DNA of 64,000 nucleotides from Chryseobacterium sp. 52 (GTDB lineage: Bacteria; Bacteroidota; Bacteroidia; Flavobacteriales; Weeksellaceae), in the NCBI RefSeq assembly GCF_002754245.1, contig NZ_PEEX01000001.1:1282001-1346000 (forward strand), in the 5' to 3' direction. Made by a program: the position numbers and the translations under genes. Numbering within the stretch: position 1 is the first letter of the stretch; the number at the start of each line of letters is the position of its first letter. Below the pieces are notes generated by a model, which worked only from the letters and a program-made list of their open reading frames with translations, was not told the origin of the DNA and ran no database searches. Shown piece by piece: positions 26,208-35,161 of the stretch.

Positions 26208-28013
26208 TTAATCTCCGGTAATGATATTGTGAAGATTCTGTTTTAAAGTTTCCAGATGAGCCTTCTTATCGTCAATCGTGTTGAAGGTATCTCTCAGAAG
26301 AGGATTTTCTCTTGACGGTTTGTTGAAGAATGCCAGGTTGTTTTCCAGTTTTACAATTTCACCTTCAAGATCAGAAATTTGACTCTTAATCTTTCTTGCT
26401 TTGTCTGTAAGTTGGTTTTCGGTTAAGCCTTCTTCTTTCAGTTCAAGTTCATTGATTTTATTCAATTTCAACTTTTCTCTTAATGTTCTGTTGAACTCAG
26501 TATTGATAGAGATTTTGTCTCTAGGTACTTTTCCGATGTTGTTCCAGGCTGTTTTGATGGCTTCAATTCTTTCGATACTGCCTTCGTCATTAGAGACTGT
26601 TTTCAGATCTTCAAGAATTTCTTTTTTCTGTTTATAATTCTCTTTCCAGTTATCGTTGGAAGCATTGTTTTTCTCTCTGTAATTGTTGAAAAAAGTATTA
26701 CAGGCATCACGGAATTCATCCCAGATTTTATTGGTCATGCTCTTTGGAACATGTCCTATTTTTTTCCAGTCTTCCTGAAGTTTTTTGAACAACGGAACAG
26801 TAATATCCCATTCTTCATTCTTCATATTGTCCTGAGCAGTCTGGATCAGTTTTAATTTTTCTTCCAGATTGGCCTGCTGAGAACCTTTCAGAGATTTATA
26901 ATAGTTATTCTTTGTTGTATTGAAACTTCTAAGCGTGGTTTTAAAATCATTCCAGTTCTGGTTGGATAACTTTCTTGGAACACTTCCGGTTTTTAAAAAT
27001 TCAGAACGAAGATCTTCCACTCTTTTGATAGAATTCTGCCAGTAACTATGGTTAGGTGTTTCGGAAGGCTCAGAAAGCTTTTTGATTTCTGCAATGATCT
27101 GGTTTTTCTTTTCCAGATTATCATTTTGCTCTCCTTCTATAGCTGCTGAAAGTTCAGATTTTCTTTCGTGAATCTTATTGGAAATTTCTTTGAACTCCTC
27201 CCAGGTTTTCTCACGGAATTCTTCAGCAACAGGTTCAGCTTCTTCTTTCCACAGTTTATGAAGGTACTGAAGTTCATTCAGCGCTTTCTGAATTACAGGC
27301 TCACTTTCCAGTTCTTTGGCACGGGCAATGATATGCTGTCTTTTTTCTAAATTATGGCTGAATTCCTGTTCAAGAAATTCTTTATTCAAATCCAGCATCT
27401 GATAAAACTGATTCAGGTGGTGGAAATAATTGTTGTTAAGGATCTTAAACTCAGATTTGGCAACCTGTCCGGCTTTTGACCATTCTTCTTTGATCTCGCG
27501 GATAGATTTGAAAAGGTTGGTTCCCGCTTCAGAATTGGTATATAGATTTTTAAGTCTTTCTATGATGTTCTGGCGGTGGTCAAGGTTTTTCTTCTGCTCT
27601 TCATCCTGAGATCTCTGATACGTATCATGTTTTTCTCTGAAGATATTGATTAAAGCAGAAAGCTTCGACTGTAAGGGATGGTCATAGCTGAAGTTTTCAG
27701 AAGGATTTCCGCCGTCTACGTACTCATGCTTTTTATCTTCCACTTCATCGTGGATAAAATGACTTGCTTTTTCTTTTAACTGATTGAATCTTTTGAAATT
27801 TTCACCAGCATTCGCAGTGTTGATGATCGTTTCCATTTCTTTCAAAGCATCAGCCAGAGAAATGTCATCAGCATGTTCCTCTTCCAAATGTTCTGCGTCA
27901 TCATCATGAGCACTTTCATCCTGAGATGCAGGTGTTTCTGATGTTTCTTCTTGAGATACTTCGTTAGAAATTTTATTTTCTTCGTTTTCAGAAAGATTGT
28001 TTTCTGTAGTCAT
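26208..28013 (-). CDS. DUF349 repeat protein
   Basis: A 601-aa helical protein. After an acidic low-complexity N-terminus (about residues 1-50, rich in Glu and Asp), it has several repeats of about 75 aa with the pattern W...G.V....... LW..F......F (for example EWSKAGQVAKSEFKILNNNY, DWKKIGHVPKSMTNKIWDEF, AWNNIGKVPRDKISINTEF). These are DUF349 modules. The C-terminus is a coiled coil. The family is widespread in Bacteroidota and its role is unknown. Confidence 0.9.
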   Translation of the reverse strand: MTTENNLSENEENKISNEVSQEETSETPASQDESAHDDDAEHLEEEHADDISLADALKEMETIINTANAGENFKRFNQLKEKASHFIHDEVEDKKHEYVDGGNPSENFSYDHPLQSKLSALINIFREKHDTYQRSQDEEQKKNLDHRQNIIERLKNLYTNSEAGTNLFKSIREIKEEWSKAGQVAKSEFKILNNNYFHHLNQFYQMLDLNKEFLEQEFSHNLEKRQHIIARAKELESEPVIQKALNELQYLHKLWKEEAEPVAEEFREKTWEEFKEISNKIHERKSELSAAIEGEQNDNLEKKNQIIAEIKKLSEPSETPNHSYWQNSIKRVEDLRSEFLKTGSVPRKLSNQNWNDFKTTLRSFNTTKNNYYKSLKGSQQANLEEKLKLIQTAQDNMKNEEWDITVPLFKKLQEDWKKIGHVPKSMTNKIWDEFRDACNTFFNNYREKNNASNDNWKENYKQKKEILEDLKTVSNDEGSIERIEAIKTAWNNIGKVPRDKISINTEFNRTLREKLKLNKINELELKEEGLTENQLTDKARKIKSQISDLEGEIVKLENNLAFFNKPSRENPLLRDTFNTIDDKKAHLETLKQNLHNIITGD

Positions 28014-28089
28014 AGCAAATCTTTTATTGTGAATGGCGTTAATATCCTATTGTATATAGCTGTAAAGCCAATTAAGGTACTAATTTAGG

Positions 28090-28827
28090 TTATTTTTTTT
28101 GAAAATTCCAAATTTCCCAAGCTTTTTCTGCTTGCTGTTCAAGCATGTAATAACCGTTCACCGTTTTGGCTCCTTTTTCGGATGCTTTAATGATGAATTG
28201 AGTATAATTGGGGTTGTAGATAAGATCAATGACCAGGTGTTCTGAAGTGATTCCTTCAAAAGGGAATTCCAGGCAGTCTTCAACATGAGGAAATGTGCCT
28301 ACTGGAGTACACTGGATGATAATTTTATGATTTCTAACCGTTTCAATATCAATGTTTTTAAAATTGATTTCGGAATTTCTGGAAACAATGACCGATGGAA
28401 TATCGTGTTTATCCATTACATATTGTACGGCTTTTGCAGCTCCTCCGTTTCCTAAAATCAATGCTTTATCCTGAAACTTTTTTTTGTGGAGAAGAAGTGT
28501 TTTTTCAAAACCGAAAGCATCAGTATTATATCCTGTTTTTTTGCCGTCATGGATCAAAACACAGTTGACGGCACCAATTTTTTCTGCTTCATCACTGAGG
28601 CTGTCCAGGTAATCAATAATCTTTTCTTTATAAGGGATCGTAACATTGAATCCTAAAAGTTCAGAGTCGGTAAGAAGGTTTTCTACTTCATTAATTTCAT
28701 TCAGGTCAAAAATGTCATAGGTAAAGTCTTTCAACATAAGCTTTTGAAACTTGTCTTCAAAGAATTTTTTGGAAAAGGAATAGGAAATATTCTTTCCTAT
28801 CAGCCCTAATTTTTTATTGGAATCCAT
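28090..28827 (-). CDS. aroE: Shikimate dehydrogenase
   Basis: A 245-aa NADP-dependent enzyme that reduces 3-dehydroshikimate to shikimate in aromatic amino acid synthesis. The N-terminal substrate motif is GLIGKNISYSFSKKFFEDKF (SxS at the shikimate site), followed by NVTIPYKEKI with the catalytic lysine. The nucleotide-binding loop is LGNGGAAKAV near residues 120-129, and NGYYMLEQQAEKAWEIW marks the C-terminus. It is a little shorter than the 270-aa type, which is normal for Flavobacteriia. Confidence 0.94.
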   Translation of the reverse strand: MDSNKKLGLIGKNISYSFSKKFFEDKFQKLMLKDFTYDIFDLNEINEVENLLTDSELLGFNVTIPYKEKIIDYLDSLSDEAEKIGAVNCVLIHDGKKTGYNTDAFGFEKTLLLHKKKFQDKALILGNGGAAKAVQYVMDKHDIPSVIVSRNSEINFKNIDIETVRNHKIIIQCTPVGTFPHVEDCLEFPFEGITSEHLVIDLIYNPNYTQFIIKASEKGAKTVNGYYMLEQQAEKAWEIWNFQKK

Positions 28828-28843
28828 GAATCAAAAATAAAAA

Positions 28844-28866
28844 AAAGACCGAATAAATCGGTCTTT
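28844..28866 (-). terminator. Terminator after the endonuclease I gene
   Basis: A perfect 9-bp stem (AAAGACCGA pairing with TCGGTCTTT) with a 5-nt loop, followed on the minus strand by a run of eight T. It lies 22 bp past the stop at 28889. Confidence 0.92.
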
Positions 28867-28888
28867 GTTCATAAATATTTTTTACGGG

Positions 28889-30706
28889 TTAATCTACAAG
28901 GAATTTTGTAGAGAAACGGTCTGTTTTTAAGATGTAGTTTCCTTTAGTCAGTCCTTTAAGATTGATCTTATTAGAGTTTTTGAAAGGATTTGCAATCACT
29001 TCGATAAGTTTTCCGGAAAGATCATAGATCTCTGCTTTTGAAATTTTGCTTAAGTTTTCACCTTTTACAAATAATTCATTGTTTTTTACCGGGTTAGGGT
29101 AGATGGTAAATTCAGATTTGTCTTTTTTCACATCTGAAGTTCCCAGCGCACTGTAGCATGTCCAGCTTAATCCGTCTAAAACAACTCTGTTTGATCCAAC
29201 AGTATTCGTTATTTCGATAATTACATTTCCGCTTACATTAATATTATTAATTGTCACGGCTGATGCTGTTGCAGAATACGGGATTGTTCCTACTAGAGTT
29301 CCGTTGATTTTAAGATTTAAAACACTTGAATTTCCGCTAAATCTAAGCTGAGGAGTGATCGTCAGGCTTTGGATACCTCCGGAAATAGATGTACTCGTAA
29401 GGCTTCCATTTTGAATCGTAATTGCTTTTCCTCCTACATTCGGAATGGTAGCTCCGGTGATAGCCTGATCAGTTCTTGCATCTGTGGCATTCCATGTGAT
29501 GGCGTTATTTGTCCATGTTCTTACGGTATAGTTTGAAGCTGATGATGGGATACTTTCAAAATCCTCAGTTCCACAGCTCGTGTTTCCAGGCTGTCCAGCC
29601 AATGTTGTTTCGTTTGCAGTGTTACTTTGTGGAGAAGCATTTCCGGATGCATCCTGAGCAATGACATAGAAAGTATACAGAGTAGACGGTGCCAGTCCCT
29701 GAACCGTTGCAGTGGTTCCTGAAACCGTTGTTTTTAATGCTCCGTTAGCATATACATCATAGCCAATAACACCAATATTATCTGTAGCCGCTGTCCAGCT
29801 TAATGATATCGTATTAGAAGTAGGGTTTTGGGCAACAAGATTTGTAGCAGCTGTTGGAGCCTGAGTATCTACAACAGGTGTTCCCCAGATTAGCTCTGCA
29901 AATTCCGGATGATCTATAAAAGGGTTTTTGTTTTGCTGATATGCATAAGTGGCATTGTTTCTTGAAATCTCAGCAGGTGATACCGGATCTAATGCATGCC
30001 ATGCCAGGAGTTGATTAAGTTCCCAGGTTTGCAATCCCGGGAATGCTGTTGTTCCAAGCATACCTCCTGTTCCGTTTGCACTTGTAAACCCTGCAAGCTG
30101 AGATTGATATCTTGTTACAAAATAAAAGATCATTCTTGCGACATCGCCTTTAAATGCGTCAATAGGTTCAAATACAATTCCTGAATATCCTGGAGAATCT
30201 GATGTTCCTAATTTTGAGCCGTTTAGAGAAGAGAATGAAGCTGTTCCTACTTTTCCAAAAGGATAATTAGATCTCATTCCGTTTACTTTTCCGTCTGTTG
30301 CTCTGATAAAGTTGACATCAGCCACCATTGGTGAAGCTTCATCGAAAAGACTTTGAGGGACAATATGCTCTCTGTTGTAGCAGTCACCTTCTACAGAATA
30401 TTGTCCACACTGATTGGTTCCTACTGTAAAGTTATATGGATCTTGTCCGTTCGGCTTTTCAGAATAAATGTCTAAAATAGTTCCGTCGTTTTCATAGAAG
30501 TAATCACGATCAGTAGTCTGATAAGCGGTCCATAAGCCATTGTAGGTTTTAGCCTGATGGCCGTTGGTGATAATCACATTTAACTTGTTTTTTAAAGCAA
30601 TACCAGTTAAACCTGCGGTTCCATCATAATAGGTAGGAGGTGCAGTCTGCGCTGAGGCAAAAATAAATGCAGAACTCAGCAATAAAAAGGATAAAATTCG
30701 TTTCAT
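28889..30706 (-). CDS. Secreted endonuclease I family nuclease with Fn3 and T9SS domains
   Basis: A 605-aa exported protein. Signal peptide: MKRILSFLLLSSAFIFASA-Q. An EndA-type nuclease domain spans about residues 20-275, with the catalytic block CYNREHIVPQSLF (His) and VNFIRATDGKVNGMRSNYPFG downstream, typical of Ca/Mg-dependent extracellular nucleases. A fibronectin type III domain lies near 283-370 (TAATNLVAQNPTSNTISLSW), followed by a beta-sandwich region. The C-terminal 75 residues form a T9SS type A sorting domain (FTIYPNPVKNNELFV, AEIYDLSGKLIEV, GLTKGNYILKT). A role in nutrient DNA degradation outside the cell is inferred. Confidence 0.92.
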   Translation of the reverse strand: MKRILSFLLLSSAFIFASAQTAPPTYYDGTAGLTGIALKNKLNVIITNGHQAKTYNGLWTAYQTTDRDYFYENDGTILDIYSEKPNGQDPYNFTVGTNQCGQYSVEGDCYNREHIVPQSLFDEASPMVADVNFIRATDGKVNGMRSNYPFGKVGTASFSSLNGSKLGTSDSPGYSGIVFEPIDAFKGDVARMIFYFVTRYQSQLAGFTSANGTGGMLGTTAFPGLQTWELNQLLAWHALDPVSPAEISRNNATYAYQQNKNPFIDHPEFAELIWGTPVVDTQAPTAATNLVAQNPTSNTISLSWTAATDNIGVIGYDVYANGALKTTVSGTTATVQGLAPSTLYTFYVIAQDASGNASPQSNTANETTLAGQPGNTSCGTEDFESIPSSASNYTVRTWTNNAITWNATDARTDQAITGATIPNVGGKAITIQNGSLTSTSISGGIQSLTITPQLRFSGNSSVLNLKINGTLVGTIPYSATASAVTINNINVSGNVIIEITNTVGSNRVVLDGLSWTCYSALGTSDVKKDKSEFTIYPNPVKNNELFVKGENLSKISKAEIYDLSGKLIEVIANPFKNSNKINLKGLTKGNYILKTDRFSTKFLVD

Positions 30707-30776
30707 TTAAAAAAAATTGGGCCGTAAAGGTACAAAAAATTGAAAATGAAGTATATCTTATTTCAAATCAAGTGTA

Positions 30777-31982
30777 TTAACTTTTAGTAATATAGTCTTT
30801 GTTGATCTTGGAAAAAAACCATGAAATAATGATTCCGAAAAGAGAAGCTGTGAATGCTACGATAAGATAATTTTTACCGACGATTTTTACAGGAAATGGA
30901 AGGATTTCATTCGCTCTGAAGAATTCCGTATAAAGCTGGAAATAGCAGAGTATGGTTCCCAGGATTAATCCTGAAATCACTCCTGAAATCACAATAAGAA
31001 TTCCCGTGTAGAAATAGGTCATTCTTAAATGGCTTAGTGGAAAACCTAATGAAATAAGGGATCTGGACTGTTCTTTTTTATCAATCTGAAGGATGATAAT
31101 AGCTCCGGCCAGGTTAAAAGTCGTAATGAAGATCACCAGTGCAAAGATCAGGTAGATAAACATTTTTTCTGTATTGATCATCTTCCAGAAGGCTGCATTT
31201 TCTTCCTCTTTGGTTTTTATTTCTATATTTTTCCCCAGCGATGAAAGAAGGTTTTGCTTTACGGAGTCAGCATTGTCCGGATTTTTTAATTTGATTACGA
31301 TTTGGTATGCTGATTTTTTTGGAAGGCTGAGAAGTTCTTCTGTAAGTTCAATGGGAGCAATGATATAACTGTCCAACTGTTCTTTTCCGGGAAAAACTCC
31401 TGTAACAAGAAAATCTCTTTTATTATAGATGTCTTCCTCTTTATTGATAATACCGGTTCCCGGCTTAGGCATAAAGATGGTGGCATAATTTCCGGTGGAG
31501 TCTATAGGAATCGACAGCCTGTTGTGCAGATTGGTTTCCATCAATACTTCATTGGAATATTTGAAACTTGGATACGTTCCGTAGAATACATCCTTGTCAA
31601 TAGGATTCACTTTTATATAAGCGGAATCTACCCCTCTTAAATAAGCAATGTCTCCTTTGCCTTTATAATTGACATATACTTTTTCCTCAATTACACGGGA
31701 AAAACTACTGATTGCCTTATTGTTTTTTAAAACAGAAGTGACTTTATCGAGATCTTTCACGGTTTTTCCTGAAGTACTTTTCAGGGTCAGATCTGCGTGA
31801 AGATTGGAAATCAGGTCTTTGTTAAGGGTTTCAAGCCCGGAGAATACTGAAATAATAACGAACATTGCAGTCACAGCAACCATCATTGCCCCAACCGAAA
31901 GCCACGTAATGAACGTAACGGCAGTGCTGCCTTTTTTAGCTAAAAGGTATCTGGATGCTATGTAAAATGCAATATTCTTCAA
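30777..31982 (-). CDS. FtsX/LolC-type ABC transporter permease
   Basis: A 401-aa inner-membrane protein with one N-terminal membrane segment (residues about 22-48), a large periplasmic domain (50-265), and three C-terminal segments (about 275-300, 320-347, 370-390). This is the MacB/FtsX fold shared with LolC/LolE, which release lipoproteins from the inner membrane. The N-terminal SRYLLAKKGSTAVTFITWLS block is like LolC/E proteins. The ATPase is not adjacent. It lies 4 bp from rbfA, so the two genes are probably cotranscribed. Confidence 0.85.
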   Translation of the reverse strand: MKNIAFYIASRYLLAKKGSTAVTFITWLSVGAMMVAVTAMFVIISVFSGLETLNKDLISNLHADLTLKSTSGKTVKDLDKVTSVLKNNKAISSFSRVIEEKVYVNYKGKGDIAYLRGVDSAYIKVNPIDKDVFYGTYPSFKYSNEVLMETNLHNRLSIPIDSTGNYATIFMPKPGTGIINKEEDIYNKRDFLVTGVFPGKEQLDSYIIAPIELTEELLSLPKKSAYQIVIKLKNPDNADSVKQNLLSSLGKNIEIKTKEEENAAFWKMINTEKMFIYLIFALVIFITTFNLAGAIIILQIDKKEQSRSLISLGFPLSHLRMTYFYTGILIVISGVISGLILGTILCYFQLYTEFFRANEILPFPVKIVGKNYLIVAFTASLFGIIISWFFSKINKDYITKS

Positions 31983-31986
31983 GATC

Positions 31987-32346
31987 TTATAAAACCGGAT
32001 TGTCGCCTTCGCCTCTTAATTCTCTTTCCAATTTCTCAACGTCATCAAGAGCAGTGTCTAAGTAAAAATTAAGCTGAGGGATAATACGTACCTGTTTTCC
32101 CATTTTCTGGCCGATGAAATTTCTGTACTGTGCTTTATTTTCGTCAATTTCTTTCATCACTGCGGAACGGAATTCCTGTGGGAAAATACTTAAATATATC
32201 TTAGCAATACTTAAGTCTGCTGATACTTTTACGTCTGAAACGGATACTAATACACTCTGCTTGCTTTCTGAAGCCTGTTTGCGGAAAAGCTCTGCGAAGT
32301 CTTCCTGGATGATCTGTGCTACTTTTCTTTGTCTGTTACTTTCCAT
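31987..32346 (-). CDS. rbfA: Ribosome-binding factor A
   Basis: 119 aa from the ATG at 32346, which begins MESNRQRKVAQIIQEDFAEL; the longer frame upstream is not needed. It is a KH-type cold-shock and 30S maturation factor. The typical pattern VSVSDVKVSADLSIAKIYLS near residues 38-57 and IRIIPQLNFYLDTALDDVEK-like C-terminus are visible. It diverges from the methylmalonyl-CoA epimerase gene. Confidence 0.94.
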   Translation of the reverse strand: MESNRQRKVAQIIQEDFAELFRKQASESKQSVLVSVSDVKVSADLSIAKIYLSIFPQEFRSAVMKEIDENKAQYRNFIGQKMGKQVRIIPQLNFYLDTALDDVEKLERELRGEGDNPVL

Positions 32347-32440
32347 AAGTTGTGCAAATTTAGTACTTTTGTTTGAATTGATACCTTTGAAATTCAGCTC
32401 CGGTATCAAATTTACGATTTAATTATATTTATTAGTATTT

Positions 32441-32839
32441 ATGAAGCTAGAACATATCGGTATCGCTGTAAAATCTTTAGGAGTTTCTGATGCACTTTTT
32501 ACCAAATTATTAGGAAAAGAATCTTACAAACAAGAAAGTGTAGAAAGGGAAGGGGTTGTAACTTCTTTTTATGAAACGGGAGAAAGTAAAATTGAGCTGT
32601 TGGAGGCGAGTAATCCTGAAAGTCCGATCTCAAAATTTATCGATAAGAAGGGTGAAGGAATCCATCATCTGGCATTTGGCGTAGAAAATATCCTTGAAGA
32701 GATCGAAAGATTAAAAAAAGAAGGCTTTCAGTTTATCTCCGAAGAACCGAAAGAAGGTGCTGATAACAAATTAGTTGTCTTCCTGCACCCGAAATCCACC
32801 AATGGAGTGTTGGTAGAACTTTGTCAAGAAAAGCAATAA
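32441..32839 (+). CDS. mce: Methylmalonyl-CoA epimerase
   Basis: A 132-aa vicinal-oxygen-chelate protein that interconverts the two forms of methylmalonyl-CoA. Metal ligands sit in EHIGIAVKSL (H5), GIHHLAFGV near residues 73-81, and GVLVELCQ at the C-terminus (the glutamate). Length fits the family. It lies immediately before the CAU tRNA gene and is the last host gene before the prophage. Confidence 0.93.
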   Translation: MKLEHIGIAVKSLGVSDALFTKLLGKESYKQESVEREGVVTSFYETGESKIELLEASNPESPISKFIDKKGEGIHHLAFGVENILEEIERLKKEGFQFISEEPKEGADNKLVVFLHPKSTNGVLVELCQEKQ

Positions 32840-32901
32840 AAAGTTTTGTAGTGAAAGAAATTTTACTATTTTTGCAATCACAAAATTTAACCAAGTTTTG
32901 A

Positions 32902-32975
32902 GGTCCTATAGCTCAGTTGGTTAGAGCACCTGACTCATAATCAGGTGGTCCCTGGTTCGAGCCCAGGTGGGACCA
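32902..32975 (+). tRNA. tRNA with CAU anticodon (Met elongator or Ile2), phage integration site
   Basis: A standard cloverleaf: acceptor GGTCCTA pairs with TGGGACC, D-arm GCTC/GAGC, anticodon stem CCTGA/TCAGG with loop CTCATAA (anticodon at 32936-32938), and T-arm CCTGG-TTCGAGC-CCAGG. The discriminator is A and no CCA is encoded. The CAU anticodon reads AUG, or AUA if lysidine-modified; the choice is not made from the sequence alone. The prophage integrase begins 104 bp beyond its 3' end. Confidence 0.94.
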
Positions 32976-32977
32976 CT

Positions 32978-33011
32978 ATCCGGAAGCCTTTGCCACACGA
33001 GGTTTCCGGAT
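32978..33011 (+). terminator. Terminator after the tRNA gene
   Basis: An 11-bp stem (ATCCGGAAGCC with GGTTTCCGGAT, one G-T pair) and a 12-nt loop, followed by TTTT. It closes the tRNA transcript 3 bp past the tRNA end. Confidence 0.85.
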
Positions 33012-33079
33012 TTTATATCAGCTTTGACATGAGATAGAAAAGTCTAAAATTGAACTTTTAGCTGAACTTTACTATCATC

Positions 33080-34321
33080 ATGAAAAAAGAAAGAAAGAAT
33101 TTATTGAACGGATGTTCACGCACCAGTGTATTCGTTTCTCCGAAGAATTACAAATCATTTACGAGTAAAAGTAACTATCCAAAATCTTGGAGGGTTTCTT
33201 GTCGTTTCTATGATCCTAAATTTTCTAATAAATATCCAGATGGATTTCAGTTCCGGAAACAATTTTCTAGTGAGAGCCTTCAGGAATTAAAAGAACTGGC
33301 AGGTCTGCAAAAGGAAATCATGGAAGAAATGCTTGATGTCAAAAATTATAATCCAATAGAAGAGGATTATATGACAGAAGCATTCAGCAAACTTCATCCT
33401 CATTTACCATTCATAGACGCTCTTAAGAAAGCTCATAAAAATAAGTCACCTAGATGGTCCAAAGGATATTCAAAAGATGTCCTGAGACTTATTAATGATA
33501 TTGATAAAATCAAGTCTGATATTGGATTTGTCAAATTATTGATTGGTGAAGTAGAGACATGGCATATAAAAACTATGCTTGATTACCTGAAGCCGTCAGA
33601 TAGTGTTTATAATCATTCAAGAAGTCATTTACAATCACTATTTAAAGAACTTAAACAATACGGATGCTGTGGGAAAGAAAACCCGGTCAACGATGTTGAA
33701 AAAAGAATAGAAGAGATAAAGATCAGGGAGGTGATAACCATAGAAGATATGATGTGTGTACATAAATATCTTCAAACAAAGTGTTATACATTTTTTAGAT
33801 ATGGTAAAATATTTTTCTATGCTGCGGGAAGATCTACAGAGTTTATGCAAATACAGAAAAAGCATGTTGATTTAGATAATCAGGAGTACCAGGTGTTAAT
33901 AAAGAAGGGAAGACAATACACATGGGAAAAAAAGATTATTATAAAAGCTGCAATTCCTTATTGGCGAGAAGTTTTATCTGAATGCACAGATGAAGATGAT
34001 TATTTATTTTCTGCGGGGTTGGTTCCGGGAGAAAAACCGATAAGTGCAAAACAAATATCAAGAAGGTGGAAAAGACATGTTAAGGACTCTGATGATATAA
34101 AAGATGCGGAAGGTAGTATTTTAAAAGTTACAGCCGATTTCTATACACATAAGCATTTATTCCTAGACATTCTTGATGAAATGAGTAATAACCGCCTTAA
34201 AGATATTGAGTCACCTGCTAAGAGGATGGCAAATCATACTACTGACAATACAACCAGTGTATATACAACAGGAAGGAAGACCCGAAAAAATAGAGATTTA
34301 AAAAATTTAGTAGTAGAATAG
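33080..34321 (+). CDS. Tyrosine-type phage integrase
   Basis: A 413-aa site-specific recombinase. The C-terminal catalytic region shows the box I arginine in AAGRSTEFMQIQKKHVDLD near residues 249-267, a degenerate box II region (ADFYTHKHLF, where the usual HxxR reads YxxK), and a late block MANHTTDNTTSVYT with the box II His and the final nucleophile Tyr. The N-terminal part is helical, as for the core-binding domain. The YxxK variant is known in Bacteroidota integrases. Next to a tRNA gene, it is the likely integration and excision enzyme. Confidence 0.88.
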   Translation: MKKERKNLLNGCSRTSVFVSPKNYKSFTSKSNYPKSWRVSCRFYDPKFSNKYPDGFQFRKQFSSESLQELKELAGLQKEIMEEMLDVKNYNPIEEDYMTEAFSKLHPHLPFIDALKKAHKNKSPRWSKGYSKDVLRLINDIDKIKSDIGFVKLLIGEVETWHIKTMLDYLKPSDSVYNHSRSHLQSLFKELKQYGCCGKENPVNDVEKRIEEIKIREVITIEDMMCVHKYLQTKCYTFFRYGKIFFYAAGRSTEFMQIQKKHVDLDNQEYQVLIKKGRQYTWEKKIIIKAAIPYWREVLSECTDEDDYLFSAGLVPGEKPISAKQISRRWKRHVKDSDDIKDAEGSILKVTADFYTHKHLFLDILDEMSNNRLKDIESPAKRMANHTTDNTTSVYTTGRKTRKNRDLKNLVVE

Positions 34322-34324
34322 TAA

Positions 34325-34360
34325 TAAAATAAAGCCTCGGATATCCGGGGCTTTATTTTA
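34325..34360. terminator. Bidirectional terminator after the integrase
   Basis: A long, nearly perfect hairpin centred at 34342/34343: 34325-34342 pairs with 34343-34360, with one G-T pair, around a GATATC centre. It is flanked by A/T runs on both sides and serves the integrase and the convergent gene ending at 34361. Confidence 0.9.
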
Positions 34361-34585
34361 TTACAGATTTTGCAAGTTATTATACTTATCTGCAATATTT
34401 TCAAAGGAGTCTGCAAGTGAGTTATAATCTTCTTGGAGTTTTTTTATAAATTTTGCTTGTTCATCTGAAAGTTTACTGAACTTTTCTGTTTGCTTGCTTT
34501 GTTTATTTAGTTCAACACACAAGAGGATTAAGGGTATAATATTTATCAATTCAATGATTAGTAAAATGATTTCAGTAGTTGTCAT
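34361..34585 (-). CDS. Small membrane protein with coiled coil
   Basis: A 74-aa protein with an N-terminal membrane segment (about residues 4-24, EIILLIIELINIIPLILLCV) and a helical, charged C-terminus with heptad-like spacing. It is the last gene of a minus-strand group that starts at the operator region near 35190, so it is probably expressed from the same promoter as the two genes upstream. No function is recognised; small membrane proteins near lysogeny genes sometimes affect superinfection. Confidence 0.6.
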   Translation of the reverse strand: MTTTEIILLIIELINIIPLILLCVELNKQSKQTEKFSKLSDEQAKFIKKLQEDYNSLADSFENIADKYNNLQNL

Positions 34586-34641
34586 AGTTTAAAATTAAAA
34601 ATTAATGTTTTGTTTAAATTGTGGATTTCCGTAAAATAAAA

Positions 34642-34767
34642 TTACTTACGCTTTTTAGGACGTTTTGAATTGTTACACTTACGAGGTTTGACTGGTTTAT
34701 CACATCTTGTTACATTGTTTACCTTAGGATTAATTTTCGCGCTAAGGTCTTTAATTGATAGTTTCAT
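34642..34767 (-). CDS. Small basic protein (41 aa)
   Basis: An ATG at 34767 and TAA at 34642-34644 give a 41-aa peptide. It is very basic, ending RKCNNSKRPKKRK, with two cysteines in RCDKPVKPRKC. The size is below common ORF cutoffs. It lies between two genes of the same strand with a likely start after an AT-rich leader. A nucleic-acid-binding role is possible from composition alone. Confidence 0.5.
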   Translation of the reverse strand: MKLSIKDLSAKINPKVNNVTRCDKPVKPRKCNNSKRPKKRK

Positions 34768-34824
34768 AGTATTGATTTTTTAAAGGTTTCTAAATGGAGC
34801 TATTATGCTGGCTCCAGACTTTAT

Positions 34825-35139
34825 TTATGCTAGGTTTGCTTTCTTAAAACATCTGTACTCATTAACCTCAGTGTCAAAATAAGTTTGAACGGTATCATTA
34901 GCTTTTCTTTCAGAACCTTTAGATTCAGGAAGTAATTCAGCTTTCAAGGTTCCGAATGCTTCTCTTACAGATCCATCCACTTTTTGAAAGTAGAACTTTA
35001 CAATTCCTTTTTTCATTTCAGACTGAAGTTTCACGTTTCTCCATGCAGTCTTTAAAGCTTCAGACATTGATAAACCGTTCTTTTTTACGAATTGCCAAGC
35101 TAGTTGCATTACTGATCTTAAAGTTGTTATTGTATTCAT
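34825..35139 (-). CDS. WYL_2-like SH3-fold protein (DUF2693)
   Basis: A 104-aa protein. The N-terminal helix (TTLRSVMQLAWQFVKKNGLS) and the following beta-rich block GIVKFYFQKVDGSVREAFGT and CFKKANL resemble the Sm-like SH3-fold family once called DUF2693, common in Bacteroidota mobile elements. The role is unknown. It is the first gene downstream of the leftward promoter at 35190-35221. Confidence 0.6.
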   Translation of the reverse strand: MNTITTLRSVMQLAWQFVKKNGLSMSEALKTAWRNVKLQSEMKKGIVKFYFQKVDGSVREAFGTLKAELLPESKGSERKANDTVQTYFDTEVNEYRCFKKANLA

Positions 35140-35161
35140 GTTTTATATTTTTACTTGTTAA

